NCBI GenBank assembly: GCA_048061315.1
Contig: JBGMRJ010000002.1
Location: forward strand, 1 to 64,000
From: CAYQUC01 sp048061315
Lineage (GTDB): Bacteria; Pseudomonadota; Gammaproteobacteria; UBA6429; Thiohalophilaceae
Direction of reading: 5' to 3'
Length of the DNA stretch: 64,000 bases
The position numbers and the translations under genes are program-made. Of the stretch, positions 1 through 8,789 are shown in pieces (the first letter of the stretch is position 1; the number at the start of each line of letters is the position of its first letter). Under the pieces are notes generated by a model. The model did no database searches, had not been told where the DNA came from, and saw only the letters and a list, made by a program, of their open reading frames with translations.

Positions 1-383
1 CGTCGGCGCAGATGAGACCATGAAACACCAATACTTAATACGCTCGCTATCATAACTTCGACTATGTAACTTATCACTTTTAGATTATTTGTTGATAAAC
101 CTAATACATCAATAATTAGCCAAATGGCAAGACCAAAGAAAGCTGACGCCAGTATAATGCCTAAAAAACCAAGAGAGCCCAAGGTAGCACGAATTAAGAT
201 TATCCAGCCGATTAATAATATGATACCTATAAAGGCTTTGTGAATACTAAACTCAATTATCTCTGTGGAAACCCAATGGTAATATGATATTCCTTCAGGG
301 TTATATGTGCTGAATACAATGATAAGTGCAAAGATAAATCGAATAAAAAAGCTGTCTAAACCAAAGTTTTTTCCTGCTACCAT
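1..383 (-). CDS. DUF6524-family membrane protein, partial (3' end outside window)
   Basis: An open frame runs from an ATG at 381-383 on the minus strand off the left edge, giving 127 residues without a stop. The protein begins MVAGKNFGLDSFFIRFIFAL and has at least four hydrophobic segments, near residues 12-24, 45-64, 66-88 and 97-115. The opening, with an aromatic-rich phrase around residues 24-36 (TYNPEGISYYHWV), is what I recall of the DUF6524 family of small four-helix inner-membrane proteins. No function is established for the family, and the downstream partner genes are outside the window. The family call is from memory of its N-terminal pattern; the membrane topology is directly visible. 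Confidence 0.7.
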   Translation of the reverse strand, partial: MVAGKNFGLDSFFIRFIFALIIVFSTYNPEGISYYHWVSTEIIEFSIHKAFIGIILLIGWIILIRATLGSLGFLGIILASAFFGLAIWLIIDVLGLSTNNLKVISYIVEVMIASVLSIGVSWSHLRR

Positions 384-498
384 AATAATAACCTTGTTAG
401 ATTCGGTGTTGCTATTATACAAAGTTATTACGACAGGTGGGTTGTTTATTATTAGTTTGCTGGGTTTTTACTGATGTGTTTAGTATTAAGTTAAGTCG

Positions 499-559
499 AG
501 CAGGCCTTGTTTATTAAATAAGCTTGTTACTACGTTGCCGTGGCAAAGCAAGGCCTGCT
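499..559. repeat. Inverted repeat with nested stem downstream of the tyrosinase gene
   Basis: The 11-base arm AGCAGGCCTTG at 499-509 is exactly complementary to CAAGGCCTGCT at 549-559. The spacer holds a second small stem, TTGCC (535-539) against GGCAA (542-546). It lies 9 bases past the tyrosinase stop in the 185-bp space before the DUF6524 gene. It has no T-run on the minus strand, so it is not a textbook terminator for the tyrosinase gene, but it probably forms the 3' end structure of that transcript. Confidence 0.5.
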
Positions 560-568
560 ATTTCTTTA

Positions 569-2068
569 TTATAAAGTTCTCACGCTTACACTATAAGGTC
601 CAGTTGCGAACTGCGAATAGTGCCGAACCCGTGCAAAATATTCACCGGGAACTAAATCGGCGTTAATTTTTGAGTTTAGTGAAATACCACTATCGTCATC
701 ACTCGCAATTTCAGTCGCTTGTGTATTAGGGCCGTGTAACGACAATAGGGTATCCAGAGTACCGTTAGTTTCTATTGTGTAAAGACCGGCATCGATGACT
801 TGAAAACTGAAAAGGTCACTTTCATTGGCTGCCGATATGGCGGTATTTACTGGATTTGCATTAATTGTCAATTCAGGTATTTGAGGATCGTTGTTTGTTG
901 AGCTGACTTGAATGCTATAATTTCCAGTTGCATTTAAATTATATAACGCAACTCGAACATAATATATTCCAGCCGATAAATTTTGTATGATTCTAGAATT
1001 AAAATTATTACCACCATCATCGTTAAATGAAATTTGATCATTGGAATTGTTGGGGCCAAATAAACTTAGAATAGTATCTGAGGGGCCACTTGTTTCGATA
1101 GTATAGGATCCAAAGCTGGTAACTTCAAAACGATAGACATCAACTTCTCCCGCTAGCGCAATGTTGCTTACTGTTGGTGCACTATTCATCGTAATAATCT
1201 GTCCAATATTGGTAACCGGGCCATTCCCGGGTGCGGGGGTTGTCGCCATTAATTGATCGTATTCGATGTTTAGAGCTTCACTATCGATAACATCAATAGC
1301 TCTATTACCGATTGTACCCATTGGTGTACTATTCATAGGATCAGTCAGGTTCTGTCCAAATGGACCAGCTCTCGTTGGTTGATAACTTTGATTTGGGAAT
1401 CGTAATTGCCATTCATACCATAATTTATCGACCATACAATGATGTATAAAAAATATTGGATCATTCGGTGACGTCATTGGTAGCATTGAACCGCCCATCC
1501 AGATATGACCACGATTATGCAGGTTAGGTCCAATCCAGCCTTCGAGTTGGTTTCTGAAACTGGGGTTACTACCGGCATTCCAGTTTGATGAATCAAACGG
1601 TGTAACAGTCATTACTTGTTCAATCTCGGCCTGAGTGGGTAATGATTGAGTTTGTACGCCCATTGATCTCGTGAGAGGTCCCGCTTGTTGACCACTGCTA
1701 TTAACAACGGTCCATTGGGTTTCTCTAAATGGTCCAGTAGTGACCGCACCTGAAAATGCATCTCCTGTGCCTCCGAGTAGATCATCATTCCACATTGAGG
1801 CATTGCTAGCACCTTCTGGCCAATTCCAATAAGGAAGACCCAGGTTAGGGTTGCCAGAAACGCGTTGCAGTTCTTTTTCATAATCCCAGATAAAACGTCG
1901 GTGCCAGGGTAAAAATGCAGGTGCACGATGAATCGATGTCATTACGGCATTTGCATGACGTATTACAAATTGATCATAAATTCCTGTTGCTTTTAATTCC
2001 AGTATTGCGGTAACTAACTCAGCACGTTCCATTGGTGTGAGAGTATTAGCATCTTTTCGAATAGCCAT
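569..2068 (-). CDS. Tyrosinase-family dicopper oxidase with two C-terminal PPC domains
   Basis: The protein has 499 residues. Residues 1-275 are a tyrosinase (type 3 copper) domain: CuA ligands H38, H47 and H56 (the last in FLPWHRRF), and CuB ligands H184 and H188 (HNRGH) plus the His pair at 209-210 in DPIFFIHH...DKLW. The Asn after the first CuB His, linked to monophenol hydroxylation, is present (N185). Residues about 298-390 and 405-499 are two PPC-type beta domains with the DTxLSLxGP and GxYxxRV patterns typical of secreted enzymes. Likely chemistry is oxidation of phenols or o-aminophenols to quinones. Oddly, no Sec or Tat signal is visible although PPC domains normally go with secretion. 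A small gene lies 20 bp upstream in the same direction and may be its partner. Confidence 0.9.
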   Translation of the reverse strand: MAIRKDANTLTPMERAELVTAILELKATGIYDQFVIRHANAVMTSIHRAPAFLPWHRRFIWDYEKELQRVSGNPNLGLPYWNWPEGASNASMWNDDLLGGTGDAFSGAVTTGPFRETQWTVVNSSGQQAGPLTRSMGVQTQSLPTQAEIEQVMTVTPFDSSNWNAGSNPSFRNQLEGWIGPNLHNRGHIWMGGSMLPMTSPNDPIFFIHHCMVDKLWYEWQLRFPNQSYQPTRAGPFGQNLTDPMNSTPMGTIGNRAIDVIDSEALNIEYDQLMATTPAPGNGPVTNIGQIITMNSAPTVSNIALAGEVDVYRFEVTSFGSYTIETSGPSDTILSLFGPNNSNDQISFNDDGGNNFNSRIIQNLSAGIYYVRVALYNLNATGNYSIQVSSTNNDPQIPELTINANPVNTAISAANESDLFSFQVIDAGLYTIETNGTLDTLLSLHGPNTQATEIASDDDSGISLNSKINADLVPGEYFARVRHYSQFATGPYSVSVRTL

Positions 2069-2088
2069 TTCATTCTCCAGTAAGGTAT

Positions 2089-2310
2089 TTATTCGTGATT
2101 TAATGTTGTAAATTCGATTGAGTCTTTAGTAATTGCTTTTGAAAGATCAATTAATGAATCATATTCGGAGTAGGGTAAATATTTTGATGACCATTTTTTG
2201 TTTGTATCATTATAGTCATACTCAATATTTTTCTTATTAATAGTTAGCTGTTGTTCGTCTGTAATTTCAATATCGCATTTCAGGTAGGTTTCTTTATGTG
2301 TGGTCATCAT
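2089..2310 (-). CDS. Small acidic protein, probable tyrosinase partner
   Basis: This 73-residue protein has no signal peptide or membrane segment. It is polar and rich in Asp, Glu, Lys and Tyr. The start is supported by GGAGG seven to eight bases upstream of two consecutive ATG codons (2310 and 2307). It precedes the tyrosinase gene by 20 bp on the same strand, so the two should be co-transcribed. In Streptomyces a small caddie protein (MelC1) encoded just upstream of tyrosinase delivers copper. This protein lacks the His-rich composition of MelC1 and I see no sequence resemblance, so the analogy rests only on position. Function unknown. Confidence 0.65.
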   Translation of the reverse strand: MMTTHKETYLKCDIEITDEQQLTINKKNIEYDYNDTNKKWSSKYLPYSEYDSLIDLSKAITKDSIEFTTLNHE

Positions 2311-2403
2311 GGTAGTCCTCCAGAAGATTAGTATTGTTAATCTTATTAGAGATTTTTATTTAATCAGGGGAATATTGAAGCTTCAGAATGGTAATATTTA
2401 CAT

Positions 2404-3138
2404 TTAGATAAATTTAGATTTAAATTCAGGATTAACTCGCGCAATACTCCAGACTTGAATTATTTTTATATTGTGTTCTCGCAGTAAAGCGGCTAATACT
2501 TCGACCGTTTGCCCCGTTGTTACCACATCATCAAATATAACGACGTGCTTGTAATGGCGTTGTTGGTTTATTTTAAATGCATTTTTGATATTTTTTTGGC
2601 GTTCATCCGCAGTTAAGTCAGATTGTGGCTCAGTATTGATAACGCGTTGACACAATTGCCGATCAATAGGAATTTTTAAGTTTTTAGAAATACTACGCGC
2701 AATTTCAAGTGCTTGATTATAGCCACGTTGTTGTAGGCGTTTTGGGTGTAGTGGAACCGGGATGATACAATCCGGTAAAGGTTTTGCTTGAGCTTTAATG
2801 TACTGAGTGAATAAATGCCCGAGAGTGGCGGCATTGTAGAGCTTCTTTCGAAATTTTAATTCGGTGATAAATTTATCGATGGGAAACTGGTATTCAAATG
2901 GACTTAGTAAGATATCATAACTGGGAGGATTACTAATACAGTTGCCACACACAGGGGAATCGTCTGTTTCGATCGGCAGCGCACAACGGCTACAGTATTG
3001 ATTTTTATACGGTAATTCACTAATACAGGCTTCACAAATAGCGATTTCCGGATGATTGTTGATGCTATCGCACAAATAACAATGGCTAGGTCGAAGCACT
3101 AATTGTGCATATTTCATACATTTGTCGACTATATTCAT
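2404..3138 (-). CDS. comF: ComF-family phosphoribosyltransferase-like protein
   Basis: This 244-residue cytoplasmic protein starts with two zinc-ribbon pairs: CYLCD (about 19-23) with CEAC (35-38), and CSRC (49-52) with CGNC (70-73). A type I phosphoribosyltransferase domain follows, with the PRPP-binding loop VVIFDDVVTTGQTVE near residues 197-211. Members (ComF, GntX) are needed for DNA uptake or use of external DNA in several bacteria; the biochemical reaction is unproved. The gene is divergent from the biotin operon, and comF beside bioB is a common gammaproteobacterial arrangement. Length is as expected for the family. Confidence 0.9.
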   Translation of the reverse strand: MNIVDKCMKYAQLVLRPSHCYLCDSINNHPEIAICEACISELPYKNQYCSRCALPIETDDSPVCGNCISNPPSYDILLSPFEYQFPIDKFITELKFRKKLYNAATLGHLFTQYIKAQAKPLPDCIIPVPLHPKRLQQRGYNQALEIARSISKNLKIPIDRQLCQRVINTEPQSDLTADERQKNIKNAFKINQQRHYKHVVIFDDVVTTGQTVEVLAALLREHNIKIIQVWSIARVNPEFKSKFI

Positions 3139-3271
3139 CCCTGTGAGTTGACATCCATTGTTGGTAGTTTATCCTTCTGTTTAGCTGGAAAGCTGAGAAT
3201 TTGTATTGCGTTATTGGGAAATAGTAACGGAATTTCACCAAAACTAATATTGTTAGTTAATTAAATCCACT

Positions 3272-3694
3272 ATGAATGAATCCAAATTAGAATCGAAATT
3301 AAATGCCGGATATCTAAAAGTCTCCGCTAAAAGTGCGCGTAATTCTGCCGGATTATTTAATATTGGTAATATCGTGAGTATGTTACTGCCTTTTCCACTA
3401 GGAATATTCTGGATGGGTTTATCAATGGTAGTTTATGCCATGAACCGCCATCATCCGGATGAGAAAGTGGGTTATTACACCCAACAAGCAGCGTACCGTT
3501 TTTACGGTGTTGTCGGTTTTGTTGTGGTTGTTGCGATATTTTTTGGAACAGAGATTTATTATTGGTTAGTAACATGGGCGTTGTGTGCTGCAATACTAAT
3601 ACCATGGTCGATTGTCGATTTGATTCGCATTCGAAAAGAGAATTGGCAAGATAGTTATTTTAAAAGTAGTGAGCATAATGAGGAAATTGTATGA
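3272..3694 (+). CDS. Small multi-pass membrane protein, first gene of the biotin operon
   Basis: The 140-residue protein has hydrophobic segments near residues 30-53, 76-95 and 97-115, with a polar N-terminus and a charged C-terminal tail. Its last four bases overlap the bioB start (ATGA at 3691-3694), so translation is probably coupled. I do not recognise the family. Location in front of bioB makes a link to biotin uptake or control conceivable, but nothing in the sequence shows it. The 133 bp upstream, shared with comF, should contain the operon promoter; I could not identify a convincing BirA operator there. Confidence 0.7.
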   Translation: MNESKLESKLNAGYLKVSAKSARNSAGLFNIGNIVSMLLPFPLGIFWMGLSMVVYAMNRHHPDEKVGYYTQQAAYRFYGVVGFVVVVAIFFGTEIYYWLVTWALCAAILIPWSIVDLIRIRKENWQDSYFKSSEHNEEIV

Positions 3695-4671
3695 GTAGTG
3701 TTGTAACTGAAATCGACAGTAGTGTAAATCATGGTCTTCGTCATAACTGGACTAAAACAGAAATCGAAGCCTTATTTGAAAAACCGTTTAACGATTTAGT
3801 TTTTCAAGCTCAAACTATTCACCGTGCCAATTTTAATGCTAATGAAGTTCAGATTAGCACTTTGTTGAGTATTAAAACCGGCAAGTGTCCGGAAGATTGT
3901 TCTTATTGCCCTCAGAGCATTCGTTATGATACTGAATTAGAAGATGAGTCATTGATGTCGGTTGATGATGTGCTTGTTGCTGCGAAACAGGCAAAAGAAA
4001 ATGGTGCGTCACGTTTTTGCATGGGTGCGGCATGGCGTAGCCCGAAAGATAGGGATTTAACGCCAGTGATGGAAATGATCAAAGGCGTTAAAGCTCTGGG
4101 TTTACAAACATGTTTAACGGCTGGCATGTTAACCAAACAACAAGCTACAAATTTAAAAGATGCCGGTCTGGAATATTACAATCATAATCTTGATACTTCA
4201 CCCGAATTTTATGGTGAAGTGATTACCACGCGTACCTATGATGATCGATTAAAAACGATAGAGCATGTTCGTGAAGCTGATATGAATGTTTGTTGTGGTG
4301 GTATCCTTGGCATGGGAGAGTCGCGACAAGATCGTGCTGGATTAATGCAACAATTGGTCAATATGGAAATACACCCTGAGAGTGTTCCTATTAATATGTT
4401 AGTGCGTGTAGAAGGCACACCGCTTGAATCAGAACAGGAACTTGATCCAATAGAATTTGTTAGGACAATTGCGGTTGCTCGTATTTTAATGCCGAAATCA
4501 TTTGTGCGTCTATCTGCCGGTCGCGAAGAAATGTCAGATGAAATGCAGGCCTTGTGTTTTTTATCGGGTGCGAACTCTATTTTTTACGGTGAAAAATTAT
4601 TAACCACACCGAATCCTTCTGAGAATAATGATAAAAATTTATTCAAGAAATTAGGCATAACCGCGATTTAA
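3691..4671 (+). CDS. bioB: Biotin synthase
   Basis: This radical SAM enzyme inserts sulfur into dethiobiotin, the last step of biotin synthesis. The 326-residue protein carries the 4Fe-4S cysteines C66, C70 and C73 (GKCPEDCSYCPQS). It also has the family phrases YYNHNLDTSPEFY and ETxMNVCCGGILGMGE-like segments (here EADMNVCCGGILGMGES), and the late RLSAGREEMSDEMQALCF region that holds the arginine ligand of the 2Fe-2S cluster. Length is normal. It overlaps the preceding membrane gene by 4 bp and is followed by bioF after 12 bp. Confidence 0.98.
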   Translation: MSSVVTEIDSSVNHGLRHNWTKTEIEALFEKPFNDLVFQAQTIHRANFNANEVQISTLLSIKTGKCPEDCSYCPQSIRYDTELEDESLMSVDDVLVAAKQAKENGASRFCMGAAWRSPKDRDLTPVMEMIKGVKALGLQTCLTAGMLTKQQATNLKDAGLEYYNHNLDTSPEFYGEVITTRTYDDRLKTIEHVREADMNVCCGGILGMGESRQDRAGLMQQLVNMEIHPESVPINMLVRVEGTPLESEQELDPIEFVRTIAVARILMPKSFVRLSAGREEMSDEMQALCFLSGANSIFYGEKLLTTPNPSENNDKNLFKKLGITAI

Positions 4672-4683
4672 AATAATCTCATT

Positions 4684-5877
4684 ATGTCGTGGCAGGATAA
4701 ACAACTGCAGTTGCAACAGCAACTGAATGAACGAAAGCAACAGTCGCTTTATCGTTCCCGGCGAATTATTGATGGTGCTCAAGATGTGGTTATTTCACTT
4801 GAGGGTAAATCGGTTTTAAATTTTTGCAGTAACGATTATTTAGGCTTGGCAAATCATCCAGAGGTAATTAAAGCCTTTAAACAAGGCGTTGATAAATACG
4901 GTGTTGGCAGTGGTTCGGCGCATTTAGTAACGGGGCATTCATCAGTACATCATGAATTAGAACAACAACTTGCCGAGTTTGTTGGCCGCCCAAGAGCGTT
5001 ATTATTTTCAACTGGTTATATGGCCAATCTTGGTGTTGCATCAGCCTTACTGTCAAAAAATGATTGTATCTATGAAGATAAGTTAAACCATGCCTCGTTA
5101 ATTGATGCCGGACAATTATCTACGGCAAGCTTTAAACGTTACTTTCATAATGATTTTAATAATCTGGAAAAAAAATTATCAGAATCGGATAATTCGGCTT
5201 TCAGTTTGATTGTATCGGATGGCGTTTTTAGCATGGATGGTGATGTAGTGGCATTAGATAAAATGTTACCCGTTGCAAAACATCACGATGCTGCAATTTT
5301 AATTGATGATGCACATGGTCTTGGAGTTACAGGACGTACCGGGCGTGGCACGCTGGAACAATTTAATGCTTCATCAGATGATGTTCCTATATTAATGGCT
5401 ACCCTCGGTAAGGCCTTTGGTACGTTTGGTGCGTTTATAGCCGGCAGTGATACTGTAATAGAAACATTAATTCAGCAAGCACGCAGTTATATTTACACCA
5501 CAGCACTACCACCTGCGGTAGCAAGTGCAACCCTGGCCAGTTTAAAATTAATTATTAACGAACAATGGCGACGAGAGCAATTACACGATCGTATTAAACA
5601 ATTCAAAACCGGTGCAAAGCAATTAGGTTTAAATTTAATGCCATCGGATACTGCTATACAACCATTATTAGTAGGAACAAGTGAATTGGCAGTGAAAATC
5701 AGTGAATCATTACTGGCACAAGGAATTTTAATCTCGGCAATTCGCCCGCCGACAGTGCCAAATAATACCGCTCGTTTACGAATTACAATTTGTGCTAATC
5801 ATACAACAACGCAGATAGAAACATTGTTATCATCACTTGAAGCGTTATTACCGGAGTTACAACACGATGTTTGTTAA
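4684..5877 (+). CDS. bioF: 8-amino-7-oxononanoate synthase
   Basis: This PLP-dependent alpha-oxoamine synthase joins L-alanine to pimeloyl-ACP or pimeloyl-CoA to give KAPA, the first ring-assembly step of biotin. Its 397 residues contain FCSNDYLGLANHPEV, GSGSAHLVTGHSSVHHELE, the IDDAHGLGVTGRTGRG PLP region and the PLP-lysine segment TLGKAFGTFGAF. Length is typical. The 3' end overlaps the start of bioH by 11 bp, implying coupled translation. Confidence 0.97.
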   Translation: MSWQDKQLQLQQQLNERKQQSLYRSRRIIDGAQDVVISLEGKSVLNFCSNDYLGLANHPEVIKAFKQGVDKYGVGSGSAHLVTGHSSVHHELEQQLAEFVGRPRALLFSTGYMANLGVASALLSKNDCIYEDKLNHASLIDAGQLSTASFKRYFHNDFNNLEKKLSESDNSAFSLIVSDGVFSMDGDVVALDKMLPVAKHHDAAILIDDAHGLGVTGRTGRGTLEQFNASSDDVPILMATLGKAFGTFGAFIAGSDTVIETLIQQARSYIYTTALPPAVASATLASLKLIINEQWRREQLHDRIKQFKTGAKQLGLNLMPSDTAIQPLLVGTSELAVKISESLLAQGILISAIRPPTVPNNTARLRITICANHTTTQIETLLSSLEALLPELQHDVC

Positions 5878-6643
5878 TAGTGTCGGACAAGGGCAAGATT
5901 TGGTTTTATTGCATGGTTGGGCAATGCACGGCGGGGTATTTGATTCTTTAGTTAAAAAATTACAACTGCAATATCGTGTTCACATAATCGATTTACCGGG
6001 TTTTGGTTTTAGTCGGGAAGAAAACGGTATTTATACTCTTGATGAAATCACGGATATTTTAATTTCAGATTTTCAAGAACGCGGATTAAATAATATCATC
6101 TTAATCGGTTGGTCTCTCGGTGGTTTGATTGCTCAAAATATTTGTCTCCGACATTCTGAGTTAGTTTCCAAATTAGTACTAGTTGCATCAATTCCTAAAT
6201 TTGTGTTCTCAGATAACTGGAAAAATGGTATCGATGAATCATTGTTATCGGTATTTCATACTTCAATGCAGGATGATTATCGTAAAACCGTATTACGTTT
6301 TTTATCACTGCAAGTTTTAGGTGATGAGTTAGCCATGTTACAACTGCGCTTACTCCGACAGGAAATTTTTACGCGTGGTGAACCAAATCCGGATGCTTTA
6401 AAAAATGGTTTGCTATTGTTACAAAACACTGATCTTCGTGACCGTGTAGACACAATAACTCAACAGTGTCTGTTAGTTGGTGGTTCACAGGATCAAATTG
6501 TTTTGGTAGACGCAATTAAAGATAGTATAAAATTATTTCCAAACGCAGAATATAAAATAGTAGAAAAATCAGCCCATGGTTTATTTTTATCTCATGAACC
6601 TCAATTTTTAGTAGTATTAAAAGAATTTCTGGATGACAAATAA
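5867..6643 (+). CDS. bioH: Pimeloyl-ACP methyl ester carboxylesterase
   Basis: BioH hydrolyses pimeloyl-ACP methyl ester, ending pimelate chain assembly. From ATG 5867 the protein is 258 residues, matching the usual 255-260. It shows HGWAMHGGVF (oxyanion region), nucleophile S83 in GWSLGG, an acid in GGSQDQIV and the catalytic His in SAHGLFLSH. An in-frame ATG at 5837 would add MKRYYRSYNT, which does not resemble the family, so 5867 is preferred. The start lies inside bioF and the stop inside bioC, a tightly overlapped operon. Confidence 0.93.
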   Translation: MFVNSVGQGQDLVLLHGWAMHGGVFDSLVKKLQLQYRVHIIDLPGFGFSREENGIYTLDEITDILISDFQERGLNNIILIGWSLGGLIAQNICLRHSELVSKLVLVASIPKFVFSDNWKNGIDESLLSVFHTSMQDDYRKTVLRFLSLQVLGDELAMLQLRLLRQEIFTRGEPNPDALKNGLLLLQNTDLRDRVDTITQQCLLVGGSQDQIVLVDAIKDSIKLFPNAEYKIVEKSAHGLFLSHEPQFLVVLKEFLDDK

Positions 6644-7538
6644 AAAAAATAACCTACCTGACTTTGAAGTGACTCAGGTTCGTGAGTCATTTAATGCTGC
6701 TGTTGCAAGTTATGATGAACATGCGGTATTACAGCGGGAAATTGCAGACCGATTAATGGATAAACTGGATTTTATTAAACTTCAGCCAAAAATTATTTTA
6801 GAAGTGGGTTCAGGAACGGGTTATTGTACCAAGTTGCTTAAAAATTTATATCCATCCAGTCATGTGATTGCATTGGATATTGCCGATTTAATGTTACAAA
6901 GCACTAAAAGTAAAATGAGTTTTTTACAAAAAGTAAAAAAACAAATTTCGTTTACCTGTGCCGATGCAGCCTGCCTGCCATTTCAAGAGAGCAGTATTGA
7001 TTTTATTTTTTCTAATCTAACATTACAGTGGTGTCCTGATTTAGCAGGGGTTTTCAATGAATTTTATCGCGTGTTAAAACCCAATGGCTTGTTAATGTAT
7101 AGCAGCTTCGGCCCTGATTCTTTAAATGAGTTACGAGCAGCATGGTCTGAAGTAGACAATTTTAGCCATGTAAATCAATTTGTTGATATGCATGATTTGG
7201 GTGATGAAATGTTAGCAGCTAAATTAGCTGATCCAGTATTGGATATGGAAATGTTAACGCTAACGTATAAAAATATTTTTGATTTGATGCGCGATTTAAA
7301 AAGTGTTGGTGCTCATAATATTAATAAGACACGAAATCATGGCTTAACGGGGAAAGGCCAATTAGAAAAATTAAAAAAGGCTTATGAAAAATTTCGTATC
7401 GATGGCGTTTTACCATTGAGTTACGAAGTCGTTTATGGCCATGCCTGGATTGCTCCAGTTAAACAAGACACATCTCAATTATCGTCATCGCAAGATGCTT
7501 CACAAGCATTTGCTATTTCATTAAATGAAATCAAATAA
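6633..7538 (+). CDS. bioC: Malonyl-ACP O-methyltransferase
   Basis: BioC methylates malonyl-ACP so the fatty-acid machinery can build the pimeloyl moiety. The protein has 301 residues, longer than the roughly 250 of E. coli BioC because of a longer middle and tail. It begins with the family pattern VRESFNAAVASYDEHAVLQ, then the SAM motif EVGSGTGYC (about residues 56-64), ALDIAD, and the post-II phrase SNLTLQWCPDLAGVFNEFYRVLKPNG. It overlaps bioH by 11 bp and bioD by 14 bp. Confidence 0.95.
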   Translation: MTNKKNNLPDFEVTQVRESFNAAVASYDEHAVLQREIADRLMDKLDFIKLQPKIILEVGSGTGYCTKLLKNLYPSSHVIALDIADLMLQSTKSKMSFLQKVKKQISFTCADAACLPFQESSIDFIFSNLTLQWCPDLAGVFNEFYRVLKPNGLLMYSSFGPDSLNELRAAWSEVDNFSHVNQFVDMHDLGDEMLAAKLADPVLDMEMLTLTYKNIFDLMRDLKSVGAHNINKTRNHGLTGKGQLEKLKKAYEKFRIDGVLPLSYEVVYGHAWIAPVKQDTSQLSSSQDASQAFAISLNEIK

Positions 7539-8256
7539 GACTAATAGTGTTAAGGGATTGTTTATAACCGGCACTGATACGGGGGTGGGTAAAACCCATG
7601 TAACACAACAAATTCTTCAGCAACTATCAGCACAATCAATTTCGTGTGTCGCGATGAAACCAGTTGCAAGTGGTGCTATTCAAACTGCAAATGGCTTGCG
7701 TAATGATGATGCGGTTATACTTCAAAAAACAAGCAGTGTTCATGCTGCTTATGAATTGATAAATCCCTATTGTTTCGAGCCTGCGATAGCACCTCATCTA
7801 GCGGCGCAACTCTCGGGTGTTACAATTGAACCTGAAGTTATATTAAACGCATTTTATGAGCTATCAAGCCTTGCTGATATTGTAATTGTCGAAGGGGTGG
7901 GGGGATGGCAAGTGCCGCTGAATGAACAGGTGAGTGGCGTTTATACTATTGCAACATTGGCCGAACAGTTGCAATTACCTGTTGTGTTAGTTGTCGGTTT
8001 ACGATTAGGTTGCATGAATCATGCTTTATTGAGTCATGACTCTATATATAATAGTAATTCTCAGTTAGCGGGCTGGATTGCCAATAGTGTCGATAAGACG
8101 ATGTTATATGGCACTGAGCAAATTCAATTTTTAAAAGAACAATTGCCGACTCCGCTTTTAGCGCACTTGAGCTGGTGTGAAAATCAGTCACAATCAAGTG
8201 ATAATTTTATTAATGATGAAATTATTGATCTGGATCATTTACTAATAAAATCCTGA
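7525..8256 (+). CDS. bioD: Dethiobiotin synthetase
   Basis: BioD is the ATP-dependent carboxylase that closes the ureido ring of dethiobiotin. Its 243 residues contain the P-loop GTDTGVGKTHV near residues 15-25, the substrate motif KPVASG, the NPYCFEPAIAPHLAA segment, and EGVGGWQVPL. It is the last gene of the operon. No bioA (DAPA aminotransferase) lies in the window, so the step between KAPA and DAPA must be encoded elsewhere or replaced. Confidence 0.95.
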   Translation: MKSNKTNSVKGLFITGTDTGVGKTHVTQQILQQLSAQSISCVAMKPVASGAIQTANGLRNDDAVILQKTSSVHAAYELINPYCFEPAIAPHLAAQLSGVTIEPEVILNAFYELSSLADIVIVEGVGGWQVPLNEQVSGVYTIATLAEQLQLPVVLVVGLRLGCMNHALLSHDSIYNSNSQLAGWIANSVDKTMLYGTEQIQFLKEQLPTPLLAHLSWCENQSQSSDNFINDEIIDLDHLLIKS

Positions 8257-8274
8257 TATTTCATCAGATTTTTT
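8253..8274 (+). terminator. Weak intrinsic terminator of the bio operon
   Basis: CTGAT (8253-8257) and ATCAG (8263-8267) form a five-base stem with a five-base loop directly followed by ATTTTTTC. The left arm overlaps the bioD stop codon. The stem is short, so termination may be partial. Confidence 0.45.
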
Positions 8275-8789
8275 CTCAAAGCACTGTATTGTGTTAAACC
8301 TGGATAATGTGTATGGTTCGCAACACTAAACAAATATAGAAAATAGTATATTATTGTAAAATAAGTGTTTGTTAATATTAAAGAAATTATATAATAATAT
8401 TATTATATTAGTAAAGTCGAATATATTAATTAATTATATGGTTATTTTAACTTTTATATTGCCCTAATTAGCCACATGATTTAGCATCCGTTTCGACTTG
8501 AAATGGATCTTAAGGTGTACTAAATACAACACAATTTCAAGCTTCTGCTTAGAGTGCAGAACTGAAGTGCCGAGCATTGTAAATTACTTGTCCTTGATGG
8601 CAAGTCACACATTAATACTGGTTAGTTTTAAAAACGATAAACTATCCTTGTGATATGGACATATTTAATTAAAACAAGTTCCATATCAAAATAATTTAAA
8701 TAAGAATTACAGTACGTCGTTTAAGCTGACAGAACGATGATACTAAAAGAAGTTTTTAAAATAAATATAACTCAATAAGAGGTAGACGT
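8275..8789 (+). promoter_or_regulatory. 515-bp upstream region of the caa3 oxidase operon with several stems
   Basis: No gene is visible. The region is very AT-rich at 8330-8460. Three inverted repeats follow: TTCTGC (8543-8548) with GCAGAA (8556-8561), ACTTG (8586-8590) with CAAGT (8601-8605), and the perfect 9-base pair TGATATGGA (8651-8659) with TCCATATCA (8680-8688). The coxB ribosome site is GAGG about 8 bases before ATG 8790. This probably contains the coxB promoter and a long leader; whether the stems are operators or RNA structure cannot be told by eye. Confidence 0.4.

Noticed and set aside
1612..1926. Alternative-frame open frame inside the tyrosinase gene
   Set aside because: It is a shadow of the tyrosinase coding sequence, which has full domain support.
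3139..3271. BirA operator before the biotin operon
   Set aside because: Only fragments resembling the half-site are visible; no palindrome with proper spacing.
5837..5866. Upstream ATG for bioH
   Set aside because: It adds ten residues absent from the family; ATG 5867 gives the normal length and start.
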